A stretch of DNA of 64,000 nt. It comes from Pseudaeromonas sharmana (GTDB taxonomy: Bacteria > Pseudomonadota > Gammaproteobacteria > Enterobacterales > Aeromonadaceae). Position 1 is the stretch's first letter. Every line of letters begins with the position of its first letter. A model generated the notes under the pieces. That model did no database searches and was not told where the DNA came from. It saw only the letters and a program-made list of their open reading frames with translations. The DNA lies in contig NZ_JBHSAF010000002.1 in NCBI RefSeq assembly GCF_042649925.1, positions 62,001-126,000 on the forward strand. Reading direction: 5' to 3'. Of the stretch, positions 1 through 7,786 are shown one piece after another. The position numbers were made by a program, and so were the translations under genes.

Positions 1-482
1 TGGGCGTGCGTGTCTTTGCCATCCCGGATGGTGACGTGGCCGCCTCAGTCTTGACCTGCTTGCCGGATAACGAAGTCGACATGCTCTACTGCATCGGTGG
101 CGCGCCGGAGGGCGTGGTCTCTGCCGCCGTGGTGCGTGCTCTGGATGGTGACATGCAGGGCCGCCTCTGGCCGCGACACAAGGTAAAGGGTGACACCGAA
201 GAAAACCGTCGACTGGGCACCGATGAATTGGCGCGCTGTGAAAAGATGGGCATTCAGGCAGAAGTCGTGCTCAAGCTGGATGACATGGTGCGTACCGATA
301 ACGTCATCATCTCGGTGACCGGTATTACCAAGGGCGATCTGCTGGAAGGTATCACCAGCGATGGCACCCTGGCGACCACGGAAACCCTGTTGATTCGTGG
401 CAAGTCACGCACTATTCGTCGCATTGGCTCGACCCACTACCTGGATCGCAAGGACCAGCAACTCCGCGATATCATTCTGTGA
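1..482 (+). CDS. glpX: Fructose-1,6-bisphosphatase class II, C-terminal part
   Basis: This is the 3' end of a gene whose start lies before the window; about 159 codons are present and the frame is open to base 1. The family hydrolyses fructose 1,6-bisphosphate to fructose 6-phosphate in gluconeogenesis in the cytoplasm. Visible hallmarks are the GGAPEGV segment (about residue 31 of the visible part) and the TGITKGDLLEG stretch near the C terminus, both typical of GlpX. GlpX proteins are usually around 330 residues, so a little under half is visible. A strong hairpin with a T-rich tail follows directly, so the transcript should end here. Identity is by family recognition of the sequence. Confidence 0.93.
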   Translation, partial: GVRVFAIPDGDVAASVLTCLPDNEVDMLYCIGGAPEGVVSAAVVRALDGDMQGRLWPRHKVKGDTEENRRLGTDELARCEKMGIQAEVVLKLDDMVRTDNVIISVTGITKGDLLEGITSDGTLATTETLLIRGKSRTIRRIGSTHYLDRKDQQLRDIIL

Positions 483-506
483 TGGCATGCGCCGTCCGCA
501 TCGGTA

Positions 507-542
507 GCAAGAGAGCGCATTGGCGCTCTCTTGGCATTTTTA
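507..542 (+). terminator. Rho-independent terminator after glpX
   Basis: A perfect 11-bp stem (508-518 with 523-533, loop ATTG) is followed by GCATTTTTA. It sits 25 bases after the glpX stop and in the gap before the oppositely oriented panM-like gene, so it probably ends glpX transcripts. Confidence 0.85.
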
Positions 543-546
543 GCGC

Positions 547-939
547 TCAGTGATTGAGTGTCAGCAGATAGCGATTGCCATTGCGCGTGAAGCCATTATG
601 TAGCAAGAAGGCATTCAGGGCCGAGTGCTCTTCGGGACGGGCGGCATGGGTTGAGAGCATGGCCTGGGAACAGCCTTGGGCCTGCATCCAACCCAGGGTT
701 TCGGTCAGCAAGTATTGGCCTATGCCGCGCCGGCGGGTGACATCCCGTACGGCGAAGTAAACGATCTCTTCATCGCGAGTCACGGCGAGACCGACAATTC
801 GATCGTTGAATGTGGCGACATGCCAATGACCGGCATGGAGCAGCTGCTCGTGATTGAGATTGTCGGCGGCCAGCAGCTTGTTCAGGCTGTCGAGCCAATA
901 GGGTGAGAGTTCGGAACTGTGATGGACTGTGAGGCGCAT
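547..939 (-). CDS. panM: PanM/PanZ-type GNAT protein (PanD maturation factor)
   Basis: A 130-residue single-domain GNAT protein. The acetyl-CoA binding segment VTRRRGIGQYLL (about residues 67-78) is nearly the same as in E. coli PanZ (PanM), which binds acetyl-CoA and promotes autocleavage of the aspartate decarboxylase PanD, linking CoA level to pantothenate synthesis. Length matches that family (about 127 residues). The start ATG at 939 begins MRLTVHH, in line with the MKLTI start of the E. coli protein. It stands alone, convergent with glpX. A generic GNAT acetyltransferase is the alternative, but the motif match favours PanM. Confidence 0.8.
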   Translation of the reverse strand: MRLTVHHSSELSPYWLDSLNKLLAADNLNHEQLLHAGHWHVATFNDRIVGLAVTRDEEIVYFAVRDVTRRRGIGQYLLTETLGWMQAQGCSQAMLSTHAARPEEHSALNAFLLHNGFTRNGNRYLLTLNH

Positions 940-1065
940 GGTCGGTCTCCTGAGACGTTCGCCGCGGCGGCTGACGACTTTCCACGGTTAGCAAGCCGTT
1001 TCGTATGAGCCAAGTTTAACACGTCTACCCCCAGCCGGGCGGCATGACAGGGAGATGAGAGCAGA

Positions 1066-1320
1066 ATGGAGTGTCGACTGGGATGTGGTGCCTGTTGTAT
1101 TGCCCCGAGTATCAGTTCGGTCATCCCGGGGATGCCGGATGGGAAACCGGCGGGAGTGCGCTGCATACAGCTGGATGAAGGCAACCTGTGCCGGCTGTTT
1201 GGCTCAGCATTACGGCCAGCCGTGTGCTCTGGTTTTCGCCCGATGGCCGATGTCTGCGGGCAGAGTGCTGCACAGGCGTTGACGCTGCTCGCCGAGTGGG
1301 AACGTGTGACGCTGACGTAA
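1066..1320 (+). CDS. YkgJ/YeiW-type cysteine cluster protein
   Basis: An 84-residue protein beginning with a CRLGCGACC cluster, followed by GMPDGKPAGVRC, NLCRLFG and RPAVCSGF. This is the pattern of the small UPF0153/YkgJ (zinc- or iron-chelating) family, and it is close to E. coli YeiW. The cysteines at about residues 3, 7, 10, 11, 33, 42, 54 and 64 could bind a metal, but no biochemical role is established. The ATG at 1066 has a GGGAGATGAGAG sequence just upstream. It ends 10 bases before the convergent envC stop and no terminator is visible between them. Confidence 0.8.
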   Translation: MECRLGCGACCIAPSISSVIPGMPDGKPAGVRCIQLDEGNLCRLFGSALRPAVCSGFRPMADVCGQSAAQALTLLAEWERVTLT

Positions 1321-1330
1321 GAAACAGGGC

Positions 1331-2578
1331 TCAGCGGGCCAGCCAGGCTACCGGATTGACCGGTTTGCCTTGCCAGCGAATTTCGAAATAGAGGCCGGAC
1401 TGAGGCTGCCCGCCACTGTTGCCGGTGCGGGCGATGACATCACCGGTATGCACGGCATCGCCGCTTTGCTTCAGCAGGCTGTCGTTGTTTCCATACAGGC
1501 TCAGATAACCGCTGCCATGGTCGATGACCATCACATTGCCAAAACCATCCAGCCAGTCGGCAAAGACAACATCGCCATCGGCGATGGCTCGAACCGGTGC
1601 GCCATTGGCTGCGCCGATGAGGATGCCTTTCCAGCTGACTTCGCCACTGCGATGTTCACCGAATTGACGCACCAGGGCGCCTTTGAGGGGCCATGGCAGA
1701 CGACCTCGTTGTTTGCCGAGCCCTTTGTGATCACCGAGGGCAATCGTGGCGTTGGCTTTGGCCTCGGCTGCGGCCTCGGACTTGCCCTGTTCGCGGGCCT
1801 TGGCGCGGGCGCGGGCAATGGCCTCGGCCTTCTTGCGTTTGCGTTCCGCCTCCAGGCGCTTGCGGGCCTCTTCAATCTTGCGCGTGAGCTGTTTTTCGGC
1901 AACTTGCAGTTTCGCCAGCTGTGCCTGGTCATCGGCCAGCGAAGACTTGATGGCGGCAACGGTGGCTTCCCGTTGCTGCTGCTTGGTCTGCAGGCTTTGC
2001 TTGTCTTGTTGCTGACTCTTCGCCAGACCGCTGAGCGTCGCTGTGGTCTTGGCCGTCGCTCGCTTGTTTTGCTCAAGCTGGTGCAGCGTCTCTTTCAGAT
2101 CGGCGATCGCTTTGAGGCGCGCATCATTGAAGTAACCGTAGTAATCCAGTGCGCGGCCAATCGCCGCAGGATCTTGCTGGTTCAAGAGCAACTTCAGATA
2201 GTCGTGTTCCCCCATGCGATAGGCATGGTCGAGCTGTTCCGCCAGCAACTTTTCTTGTCGCTGTTGTGCGCTCTTGAGCTCACGTTGCTGCTGTTCGAGG
2301 CTGCGTAACTGTTTGCGTGTGGCGTTGAGACGATTCTGGGTGGTTTGCAGTCGGCTCGCCAGCTCGGTGACGGCGTTTTCGTCTTTGCGCAGTTGTTCAT
2401 GCAGGCTGCTCAGATCCTTCTTTTGGCTCTGGATTTCCTGCTGTTTTTGCTGGATTTGTTCGCGGACCTTGTTCAGATCCTGGTGGTTGGCTGCGGAGAG
2501 TGGCGAGACAAAAAACAGCGCGCCGGCCAGCAGGCCGACGCGTGTCATTATCTTCAGGATGGTGTCAGATATCCGCAT
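1331..2578 (-). CDS. envC: Murein hydrolase activator EnvC
   Basis: A 415-residue exported protein. Residues 1-30 form a signal peptide ending in SPLSAA. A long glutamine- and lysine-rich coiled coil follows (about 30-250), and the last 120 residues form a LytM (peptidase M23) domain. The LytM domain is degenerate: the metal-binding H-x-G-x-D segment reads WKGILI, and the terminal HLHFE motif reads GLYFEIR. This is as in E. coli EnvC, which is not an enzyme but activates the amidases AmiA and AmiB at the division septum under FtsEX control. The frame stays open upstream into gpmI; I chose the ATG at 2578 because the signal peptide starts there. It follows gpmI by 8 bases, so the two form an operon. 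Confidence 0.92.
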   Translation of the reverse strand: MRISDTILKIMTRVGLLAGALFFVSPLSAANHQDLNKVREQIQQKQQEIQSQKKDLSSLHEQLRKDENAVTELASRLQTTQNRLNATRKQLRSLEQQQRELKSAQQRQEKLLAEQLDHAYRMGEHDYLKLLLNQQDPAAIGRALDYYGYFNDARLKAIADLKETLHQLEQNKRATAKTTATLSGLAKSQQQDKQSLQTKQQQREATVAAIKSSLADDQAQLAKLQVAEKQLTRKIEEARKRLEAERKRKKAEAIARARAKAREQGKSEAAAEAKANATIALGDHKGLGKQRGRLPWPLKGALVRQFGEHRSGEVSWKGILIGAANGAPVRAIADGDVVFADWLDGFGNVMVIDHGSGYLSLYGNNDSLLKQSGDAVHTGDVIARTGNSGGQPQSGLYFEIRWQGKPVNPVAWLAR

Positions 2579-2586
2579 GGGGCGGA

Positions 2587-4125
2587 TTATTTCAGAACCA
2601 TCAGAGGCTTGCCAGTCATTTCCGCCGGCACGTCCATGCCCATCAGCGTCAGCATGGTCGGCGCCAGATCTGACAGCTTGCCGCCCTCTACTGCGGTGGC
2701 CGGGCGACCGAAATAGATGAGCGGAACTGGCAGGCTGGTGTGCGCAGTATGTGCCTGGCCGGTCTCTTCGTTCATCATCTGCTCGGCGTTGCCATGGTCT
2801 GCAGTGATCAGACATTCACCGCCCACTTCCTTCAGTGCTTCGATGACGCGGCCGACGCTGGTATCGACGGCTTCACAGGCCTTGACGGCTGCTTCATAGA
2901 TGCCGGTGTGACCCACCATGTCGCCATTCGGGTAGTTACACACGATGACATCGTACTTGCCGCTCTTGATGGCAGCGACCAGTTTGTCCGTCAGCTCGCC
3001 GGCGCTCATTTCTGGCTGCAGATCGTAGGTGGCGACCTTCGGGCTCTGGATCAGTTCACGCTCTTCACCCTTGAAGCACGTTTCCTCGCCACCGTTGAAG
3101 AAGAAGGTAACGTGAGCATACTTCTCGGTTTCAGAGATGCGCAGCTGGGTCTTGTCGTGCTTGGCCAGCCATTCACCGAGGGTGTTGACCAGGGCTGTCG
3201 GCGGGTAGGCACAGCTGGTTTTGATGTCGGCGGCGTATTCGGTCAGCATGACGAAGTCAGCCAGCTTAGGCTGCTTGGCACGCACAAAACCGGTGAAGTC
3301 GGCATCGACGAATGAGCGGGTGATTTCACGGGCGCGGTCGGCACGGAAGTTCATGAAAATCAGGGCATCGCCATCTTCCAATACGGCGGCCTCGTTGCCG
3401 ATGACACTGGCCTTGACGAATTCGTCGTTCTCGTCACGGGCGTAGGCGGCAGCCAAGGCCGCAGTCGCATCGGCGTAGTTGGCGAACTGGCTCTTGCCTT
3501 CAGTCAGCAGCTCGTAGGCTTCCTGGACGCGATCCCAGCGGTTGTCACGATCCATCGCGTAGTAACGACCGATCATGGAAGCGATACGACCCTTGCCCAG
3601 CTTGGCAAACAGGGCATCGAAACGGTTGATGGAGTCTTGAGCACAACGTGGTGCCACGTCACGGCCATCGAGGAAGGCATGGAAGTAGATCTTCTCGGCA
3701 CCACGCTGGGCGGCCAGCTCGACCATCGCCATGATGTGATCTTCGTGGCTGTGAACGCCACCCGGGGACATCAGTCCCATCAGATGCACGGCCTTGCCCT
3801 GGGCAACGGCAGCATCTACGGCTTTGCACAGCGCCGCGTTCTTGAAGAAGTCGCCGTCGCGGATCTCCTTGGTGACGCGGGTCAGTTCCTGATAAACGAT
3901 ACGGCCGGCACCGATATTGACGTGGCCGACTTCGGAGTTACCCATCTGGCCATCCGGCAAGCCGACGTCCATGCCAGATGCAGAGATCAGGCTGTTGGCA
4001 TAGTTGGCGCACAGGGCGTCGAGATTCGGGGTCTTGGCGGCGGCAACAGCGTTGAACTCTTGCTTGGTGCTGTAGCCCCAACCGTCCATGATGATCAAGA
4101 CCAACGGTTTCTTGGCGGTAGACAT
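2587..4125 (-). CDS. gpmI: Cofactor-independent phosphoglycerate mutase
   Basis: A 512-residue protein of the alkaline phosphatase superfamily that interconverts 2- and 3-phosphoglycerate in glycolysis using two metal ions (usually Mn), without 2,3-bisphosphoglycerate. The N-terminal LVLIIMDGWG carries the first metal-binding aspartate. The active-site serine lies in the GQMGNSEVGH segment (about residues 58-67), and the C-terminal ITADHGNAEQM carries further metal ligands. Length is normal for the family (about 510). The ATG at 4125 is preceded by AGAGGA at good distance; an in-frame ATG further upstream (4215) lacks family similarity. First gene of gpmI-envC. Confidence 0.95.
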   Translation of the reverse strand: MSTAKKPLVLIIMDGWGYSTKQEFNAVAAAKTPNLDALCANYANSLISASGMDVGLPDGQMGNSEVGHVNIGAGRIVYQELTRVTKEIRDGDFFKNAALCKAVDAAVAQGKAVHLMGLMSPGGVHSHEDHIMAMVELAAQRGAEKIYFHAFLDGRDVAPRCAQDSINRFDALFAKLGKGRIASMIGRYYAMDRDNRWDRVQEAYELLTEGKSQFANYADATAALAAAYARDENDEFVKASVIGNEAAVLEDGDALIFMNFRADRAREITRSFVDADFTGFVRAKQPKLADFVMLTEYAADIKTSCAYPPTALVNTLGEWLAKHDKTQLRISETEKYAHVTFFFNGGEETCFKGEERELIQSPKVATYDLQPEMSAGELTDKLVAAIKSGKYDVIVCNYPNGDMVGHTGIYEAAVKACEAVDTSVGRVIEALKEVGGECLITADHGNAEQMMNEETGQAHTAHTSLPVPLIYFGRPATAVEGGKLSDLAPTMLTLMGMDVPAEMTGKPLMVLK

Positions 4126-4345
4126 GAGGGAATCCTCTTGGAAGTGAAAGAATCGGGAAAACCACTGGGGGCGCATTTTACAACATCTGTCGAAATAGTC
4201 ACCTGACTCACACATTTTCAGGGGCAGGCTTGACTTGAGCAGGCTGGGAGCCGACTCCCAGCTTTCGTGTCATGGCGGCTGCTATTCTACTCCCCCCCAT
4301 GTATACTGCCGGGGTTTCTTTTTTAGCGACTGGATCTCGACCAAG

Positions 4346-4777
4346 ATGCAAGAATATATCGACTTTATCGGCCGCAACCCCATGTTGGTTGCAGCGTGGT
4401 TCGGCCTGTTTGCGGCACTCATTTACACCACCATCCGCGCCGCGCTTTCGCCCATCAAGACCATCGGCAATAACGATGCGACCTTGCTGGTCAACCGCCA
4501 GAACGGCATCGTGCTGGATGTGCGTTCTCAGGACGAGTTCGACAAGGGCCATATTGCGGGCTCAGTTCACATTCCGGTAAGCCAGATCGAGGCAAATAAC
4601 GTTACCCAGATTGAAAAGCACAAGGATGCCCCCACTATCGTGGTGTGCGAAACCGGTATGCGTGCCCAGACAGCGGCGCGTGCGTTAAACAAGTCCGGTT
4701 TCAAGCAGGTTTTCGTACTGCGTGGCGGGCTGACCAGCTGGCGTGGTGACAACCTGCCGGTCACCAAAAAACGTTAA
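4346..4777 (+). CDS. yibN: Membrane-anchored rhodanese-like protein (YibN)
   Basis: 143 residues. Residues 12-34 form one membrane segment (MLVAAWFGLFAALIYTTIR), followed by a single rhodanese domain with the entry motif LDVRSQDEFDKGHIAGSVHI and an active-site loop CETGMR (cysteine about residue 99). The six-residue loop is of the sulfurtransferase type. It resembles E. coli YibN, which also lies beside secB and gpsA and is divergent from gpmI. No glutaredoxin gene (grxC) lies between it and secB, unlike in E. coli. The ATG at 4346 was chosen because family similarity begins there. Substrate unknown. Confidence 0.88.
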   Translation: MQEYIDFIGRNPMLVAAWFGLFAALIYTTIRAALSPIKTIGNNDATLLVNRQNGIVLDVRSQDEFDKGHIAGSVHIPVSQIEANNVTQIEKHKDAPTIVVCETGMRAQTAARALNKSGFKQVFVLRGGLTSWRGDNLPVTKKR

Positions 4778-4825
4778 TCGCCCGTTTATTCTGAGCCCCG
4801 CTCATTTTTTACAAGGAATCAAGTC

Positions 4826-5299
4826 ATGTCTGAAGCAGTCAACAACGAAGTCAAGCAACCTGAGTTCCACATCCAGCGCGTGTACATCAAGGATGTCTCC
4901 TTCGAAGCACCTAATACACCCCACATCTTCCAGAAGGAGTGGCAACCTGAAGTCAAGCTGGACATGGACACCAAGACTGTCGTTCTGGCCGAAGATATCT
5001 ACGAAGTCGCGTTGACACTGACTGTGACCTGCACACTGGGCGAAGAGACGGCGTTCCTGTGCGAAGTTAAACAGGCCGGTATCTTTACGGCCTCCAATCT
5101 GGAACCACAACAACTGGCTCATTGCCTCGGCTCCTACTGCCCGAACATTCTGTTCCCGTATGCACGTGAAGTGGTTGCCAGCCTGGTCACCAAGGGTTCT
5201 TTCCCGCAACTGAATCTGGCTCCGGTCAACTTTGACGCTCTGTTCGCCTCCCACATGGCTAAGCTGGAAGCCGAGCAGCAACAAAGCGCGAGTCACTGA
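4826..5299 (+). CDS. secB: Protein-export chaperone SecB
   Basis: A 157-residue acidic cytosolic chaperone. As a tetramer it holds unfolded precursor proteins and hands them to SecA for export through SecYEG. Typical SecB segments are visible: FHIQRVYIKDVSFEAPN near the start, the GIFT segment, and LFPYAREVVASLVTKGSFPQLNLAPVNFDALF split over the C-terminal half. An AAGGA ribosome binding site precedes the ATG at 4826. gpsA starts 3 bases after its stop, so secB and gpsA are translated from one message. Confidence 0.96.
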   Translation: MSEAVNNEVKQPEFHIQRVYIKDVSFEAPNTPHIFQKEWQPEVKLDMDTKTVVLAEDIYEVALTLTVTCTLGEETAFLCEVKQAGIFTASNLEPQQLAHCLGSYCPNILFPYAREVVASLVTKGSFPQLNLAPVNFDALFASHMAKLEAEQQQSASH

Positions 5300-5302
5300 G
5301 CC

Positions 5303-6307
5303 ATGGCACAGGACGTCGTTGTATCTGTCCTGGGGGCGGGGTCTTATGGCACCGCCCTTGCCATTTCATTGGCGCGAAAAGGGCTGCGCGTGCTGATGTG
5401 GGGCCATGAAGAGCCGCATGTTGCTGCACTGCAGTCAGAGCGCTGCAATACGCAATTCCTACCGGATGTTCCCTTCCCGGACAGCCTCGAAGTCACGTCG
5501 GATCTGGCTTATGCCGTCAGTGCGACGCGTACCCTGCTGGTCGTGGTACCCAGCCATGTGTTTGGCGCTGTGCTGTCCCAGGCTAAACCCTTCATGACGG
5601 CAGACTGCCGGGTAGCATGGGCTACCAAGGGGCTGGAACCGGATAGCGGTCGCTTGTTAGGCGAGGTTGCCCGTGATGCATTGGGTCCGGATGTTCCGCT
5701 GGCTGTTATCTCCGGACCAACCTTTGCTCGTGAATTGGCCGCTGGTCTGCCAACCGCCATCTCGGTTGCCGCGACAGATGACGCCTTCGCGGATGAGCTC
5801 TCCGACTTGATGCACTGCGGAAAGTCATTCCGGGTCTACACCAACCCTGATTTCATCGGTTTACAGTTGGGGGGCGCGGTCAAGAATGTCATCGCCATCG
5901 GTGCGGGTCTCTCTGATGGTCTGGGGTTTGGTGCCAATGCCCGTACTGCCCTGATCACCCGCGGTCTGGTGGAATTACAGCGGCTCGGCGTGGCGTTGGG
6001 GGCCGATGCCAAGACATTTATGGGCATGGCGGGACTGGGCGATTTAGTGCTGACATGCACCGATAACCAGTCACGAAACCGCCGTTTTGGTTTGGCCCTC
6101 GGGGCCGGCAAGAGCGTTGACCAAGCCATGACTGAGATTGGTCAAATCGTAGAGGGGTATCGCAACACGCGCGAGGTCCATTTACTGGCGGCTCGCATCG
6201 GTGTCGAGATGCCAATTTGTGAACAGATCCATGCCATTCTCTATGAGGGCAAGCCTCCCAAAGAGGCGGCGTTGGCGCTGTTGGGGCGAAACAAGAAAGA
6301 CGAATGA
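5303..6307 (+). CDS. gpsA: Glycerol-3-phosphate dehydrogenase (NAD(P)+)
   Basis: 334 residues. It reduces dihydroxyacetone phosphate to sn-glycerol 3-phosphate, the backbone for phospholipids. The Rossmann motif VLGAGSYGTALA is at residues 9-20. The catalytic lysine is in GAVKNVIAIGAG (about residue 196), and the substrate-site segment GLGDLVLTC follows (about 245-253). Length is normal. secB and gpsA are adjacent as in enterobacteria; cysE, which follows gpsA in E. coli, is not here, and a bidirectional terminator follows instead. Confidence 0.95.
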   Translation: MAQDVVVSVLGAGSYGTALAISLARKGLRVLMWGHEEPHVAALQSERCNTQFLPDVPFPDSLEVTSDLAYAVSATRTLLVVVPSHVFGAVLSQAKPFMTADCRVAWATKGLEPDSGRLLGEVARDALGPDVPLAVISGPTFARELAAGLPTAISVAATDDAFADELSDLMHCGKSFRVYTNPDFIGLQLGGAVKNVIAIGAGLSDGLGFGANARTALITRGLVELQRLGVALGADAKTFMGMAGLGDLVLTCTDNQSRNRRFGLALGAGKSVDQAMTEIGQIVEGYRNTREVHLLAARIGVEMPICEQIHAILYEGKPPKEAALALLGRNKKDE

Positions 6308-6333
6308 AAAAAGGCCCTTGCGGGCCTTTTTTA
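6307..6333. terminator. Bidirectional terminator between gpsA and nfuA
   Basis: A-rich tract, stem GGCCC/GGGCC with TTGC loop (6313-6326), and T-rich tract; it overlaps the end of the gpsA stop codon. The A and T tracts on both sides mean it can end gpsA (plus) and nfuA (minus) transcripts. Confidence 0.85.
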
Positions 6334-6350
6334 TGCGGTGACAGGCGAGC

Positions 6351-6935
6351 TCAATAAAACGAGTGCTCACCACGCTGGTGTTCGGTTGCGTCGCGAACGC
6401 CTTTAATCTCGCCGGCAAACAGCTCGAGAAACTGCTTTTCAATGCCATCCTTGAGGGTGACGTCAACCATGGAACAGCCATTGCAACCGCCGCCAAATTG
6501 CAATATGACGTAACCCTCCTCCGTGATCTCCAGCAGCGTCACCTTACCCCCGTGGCCGGCCAGGGAGGGATTGACCTGGGAGTGAATCACGTACTCGATG
6601 CGCTCGATCAATGGCGCGTCATCGGCAACCTTGCGCATTTTGGCATTGGGTGCCTTCAGGGTCAGCTGGGAGCCCATTTGGTCAGAGACGAAGTCGATGA
6701 CGGCCTCTTCAAGAAACGGGGCACTCTGCGGATCGATCAGGGCTTCAAAGCCATCAAATGGCAGGTGCAAGTCCTCTGGCTCCACCGCATCAGGAGGGCA
6801 ATAGGAGACGCCGCATTCGGCATTGGGTGTCCCGGCATTCATGACGAAGACCCGGATATTGGTGCCTTCGTTCTGGTTGGCCAACAGTTTGCGGAAATGC
6901 GCCTGAGCGCCTTCGGAAATAGTGATCATCGCCAT
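6351..6935 (-). CDS. nfuA: Fe-S biogenesis protein NfuA
   Basis: 194 residues. The N-terminal half is a degenerate A-type carrier domain, and the C-terminal half is a Nfu domain with the cluster-binding CxxC in GGGCNGCSMVDVTL (about residues 149-162). The protein carries 4Fe-4S clusters to target enzymes, especially under oxidative stress or iron limitation. PNAECGVSYCPPDAVE and QLTLKAPNAKMRKVADDAPL (cut here to its core) are nearly the E. coli sequence. Start at ATG 6935 has AGGA seven bases upstream; a second ATG at 6929 is possible. comF lies 13 bases upstream, the same order as gntX-nfuA in E. coli. Confidence 0.94.
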   Translation of the reverse strand: MAMITISEGAQAHFRKLLANQNEGTNIRVFVMNAGTPNAECGVSYCPPDAVEPEDLHLPFDGFEALIDPQSAPFLEEAVIDFVSDQMGSQLTLKAPNAKMRKVADDAPLIERIEYVIHSQVNPSLAGHGGKVTLLEITEEGYVILQFGGGCNGCSMVDVTLKDGIEKQFLELFAGEIKGVRDATEHQRGEHSFY

Positions 6936-6948
6936 GCTGTAATCCTGA

Positions 6949-7704
6949 CTAAATAGCTCGGAAATTATCATACTCTGCCTGACTGCTGTCGCCTAGCCTG
7001 TTTTGTGGTGGCTGGGTGCGACAGATGGCCCAGACCTCTATCTCCTCGACTCCAGCCTGCCGCAAGAGCTGGCACAGGCTTTCCATCGTGCTGCCTGTGG
7101 TGATCACATCATCTACCAGTGCCACATGTCGCCACGGCAGCTCGCGAACACGAAAAGCTCCGTGCAGGTTCTGTCGTCGTTCGGTGCGAGTCAGTCCGAC
7201 CTGGGAGCGTGTCGCGCGGATCCGTCGTAACGCACGCATGTCTACCGGAAGTCGGTATTCGCGCCCCAATGCCAGCGCCAGCTCCTGGGCCTGATTGTAA
7301 CCCCGCCACCATTGGCGCCATGGGTGCATGGGCACGGGCAGCAATGCCTGTGGTAACGACAGGGGAGCCTGGTGCTGGTGGAACAGCTGACCGAGCAAGC
7401 TGGCGATTTCGGGTTGACGTTGATATTTTAACTGGTGGACTAAAAACTGCCATGCACCCTGATAGTCAGCGATAACGCGCATCTGTCGCCAGCGTGGCGG
7501 ATGGCGCAGGCAGTCGCCGCAGACACCTGTACTGCCGGGGGGGAGGGGATAGCCGCATCCTGGGCACGGGGTGGTGAGATAGTCGAGCGAGGCAGCGCAG
7601 TGCTCGCACAGTAATGCCCGGCACAGGGTTGGTTGCAGGCAGAGCAGGCAGTCTCCCAGCCAGGGCGGCTGATGCAGCCAGCGTAACCAGTTGGATGAGG
7701 ACAT
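6949..7704 (-). CDS. gntX: ComF/GntX family phosphoribosyltransferase-like protein
   Basis: 251 residues. An N-terminal zinc-finger region has four cysteine pairs (CLLC, CEHC, CPGC, CGDC, within residues 19-65). A phosphoribosyltransferase-type fold follows, with the PRPP-binding motif VALVDDVITTGSTM (about residues 198-211). ComF proteins are needed for natural transformation in competent bacteria; the E. coli member is called GntX/YhgH, and the biochemical role is not settled. The neighbourhood (bioH divergent, nfuA downstream) matches E. coli except that amtB is inserted. ATG at 7704 chosen at the start of family similarity. Confidence 0.88.
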   Translation of the reverse strand: MSSSNWLRWLHQPPWLGDCLLCLQPTLCRALLCEHCAASLDYLTTPCPGCGYPLPPGSTGVCGDCLRHPPRWRQMRVIADYQGAWQFLVHQLKYQRQPEIASLLGQLFHQHQAPLSLPQALLPVPMHPWRQWWRGYNQAQELALALGREYRLPVDMRALRRIRATRSQVGLTRTERRQNLHGAFRVRELPWRHVALVDDVITTGSTMESLCQLLRQAGVEEIEVWAICRTQPPQNRLGDSSQAEYDNFRAI

Positions 7705-7741
7705 ATCGACTCGCACACGAGAAATGCCGAGTCTAGACCAC

Positions 7742-7767
7742 GAAAAAGGGCGCCATGAGGCGCCCTT
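7742..7767 (-). terminator. Terminator after amtB
   Basis: Read on the minus strand, a 9-bp perfect stem AAGGGCGCC/GGCGCCCTT with a 4-base loop is followed by TTTTTCG. It lies 20 bases after the amtB stop and before comF, so amtB is probably transcribed alone. Confidence 0.85.
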
Positions 7768-7786
7768 GTTGAACTGACAGTGACAA

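Noticed and set aside
1370..2308. 312-codon hydrophobic open frame on the plus strand
   Set aside because: Mirror of the Gln/Lys-rich coiled coil of envC; Leu-rich composition is what antisense of such repeats gives.
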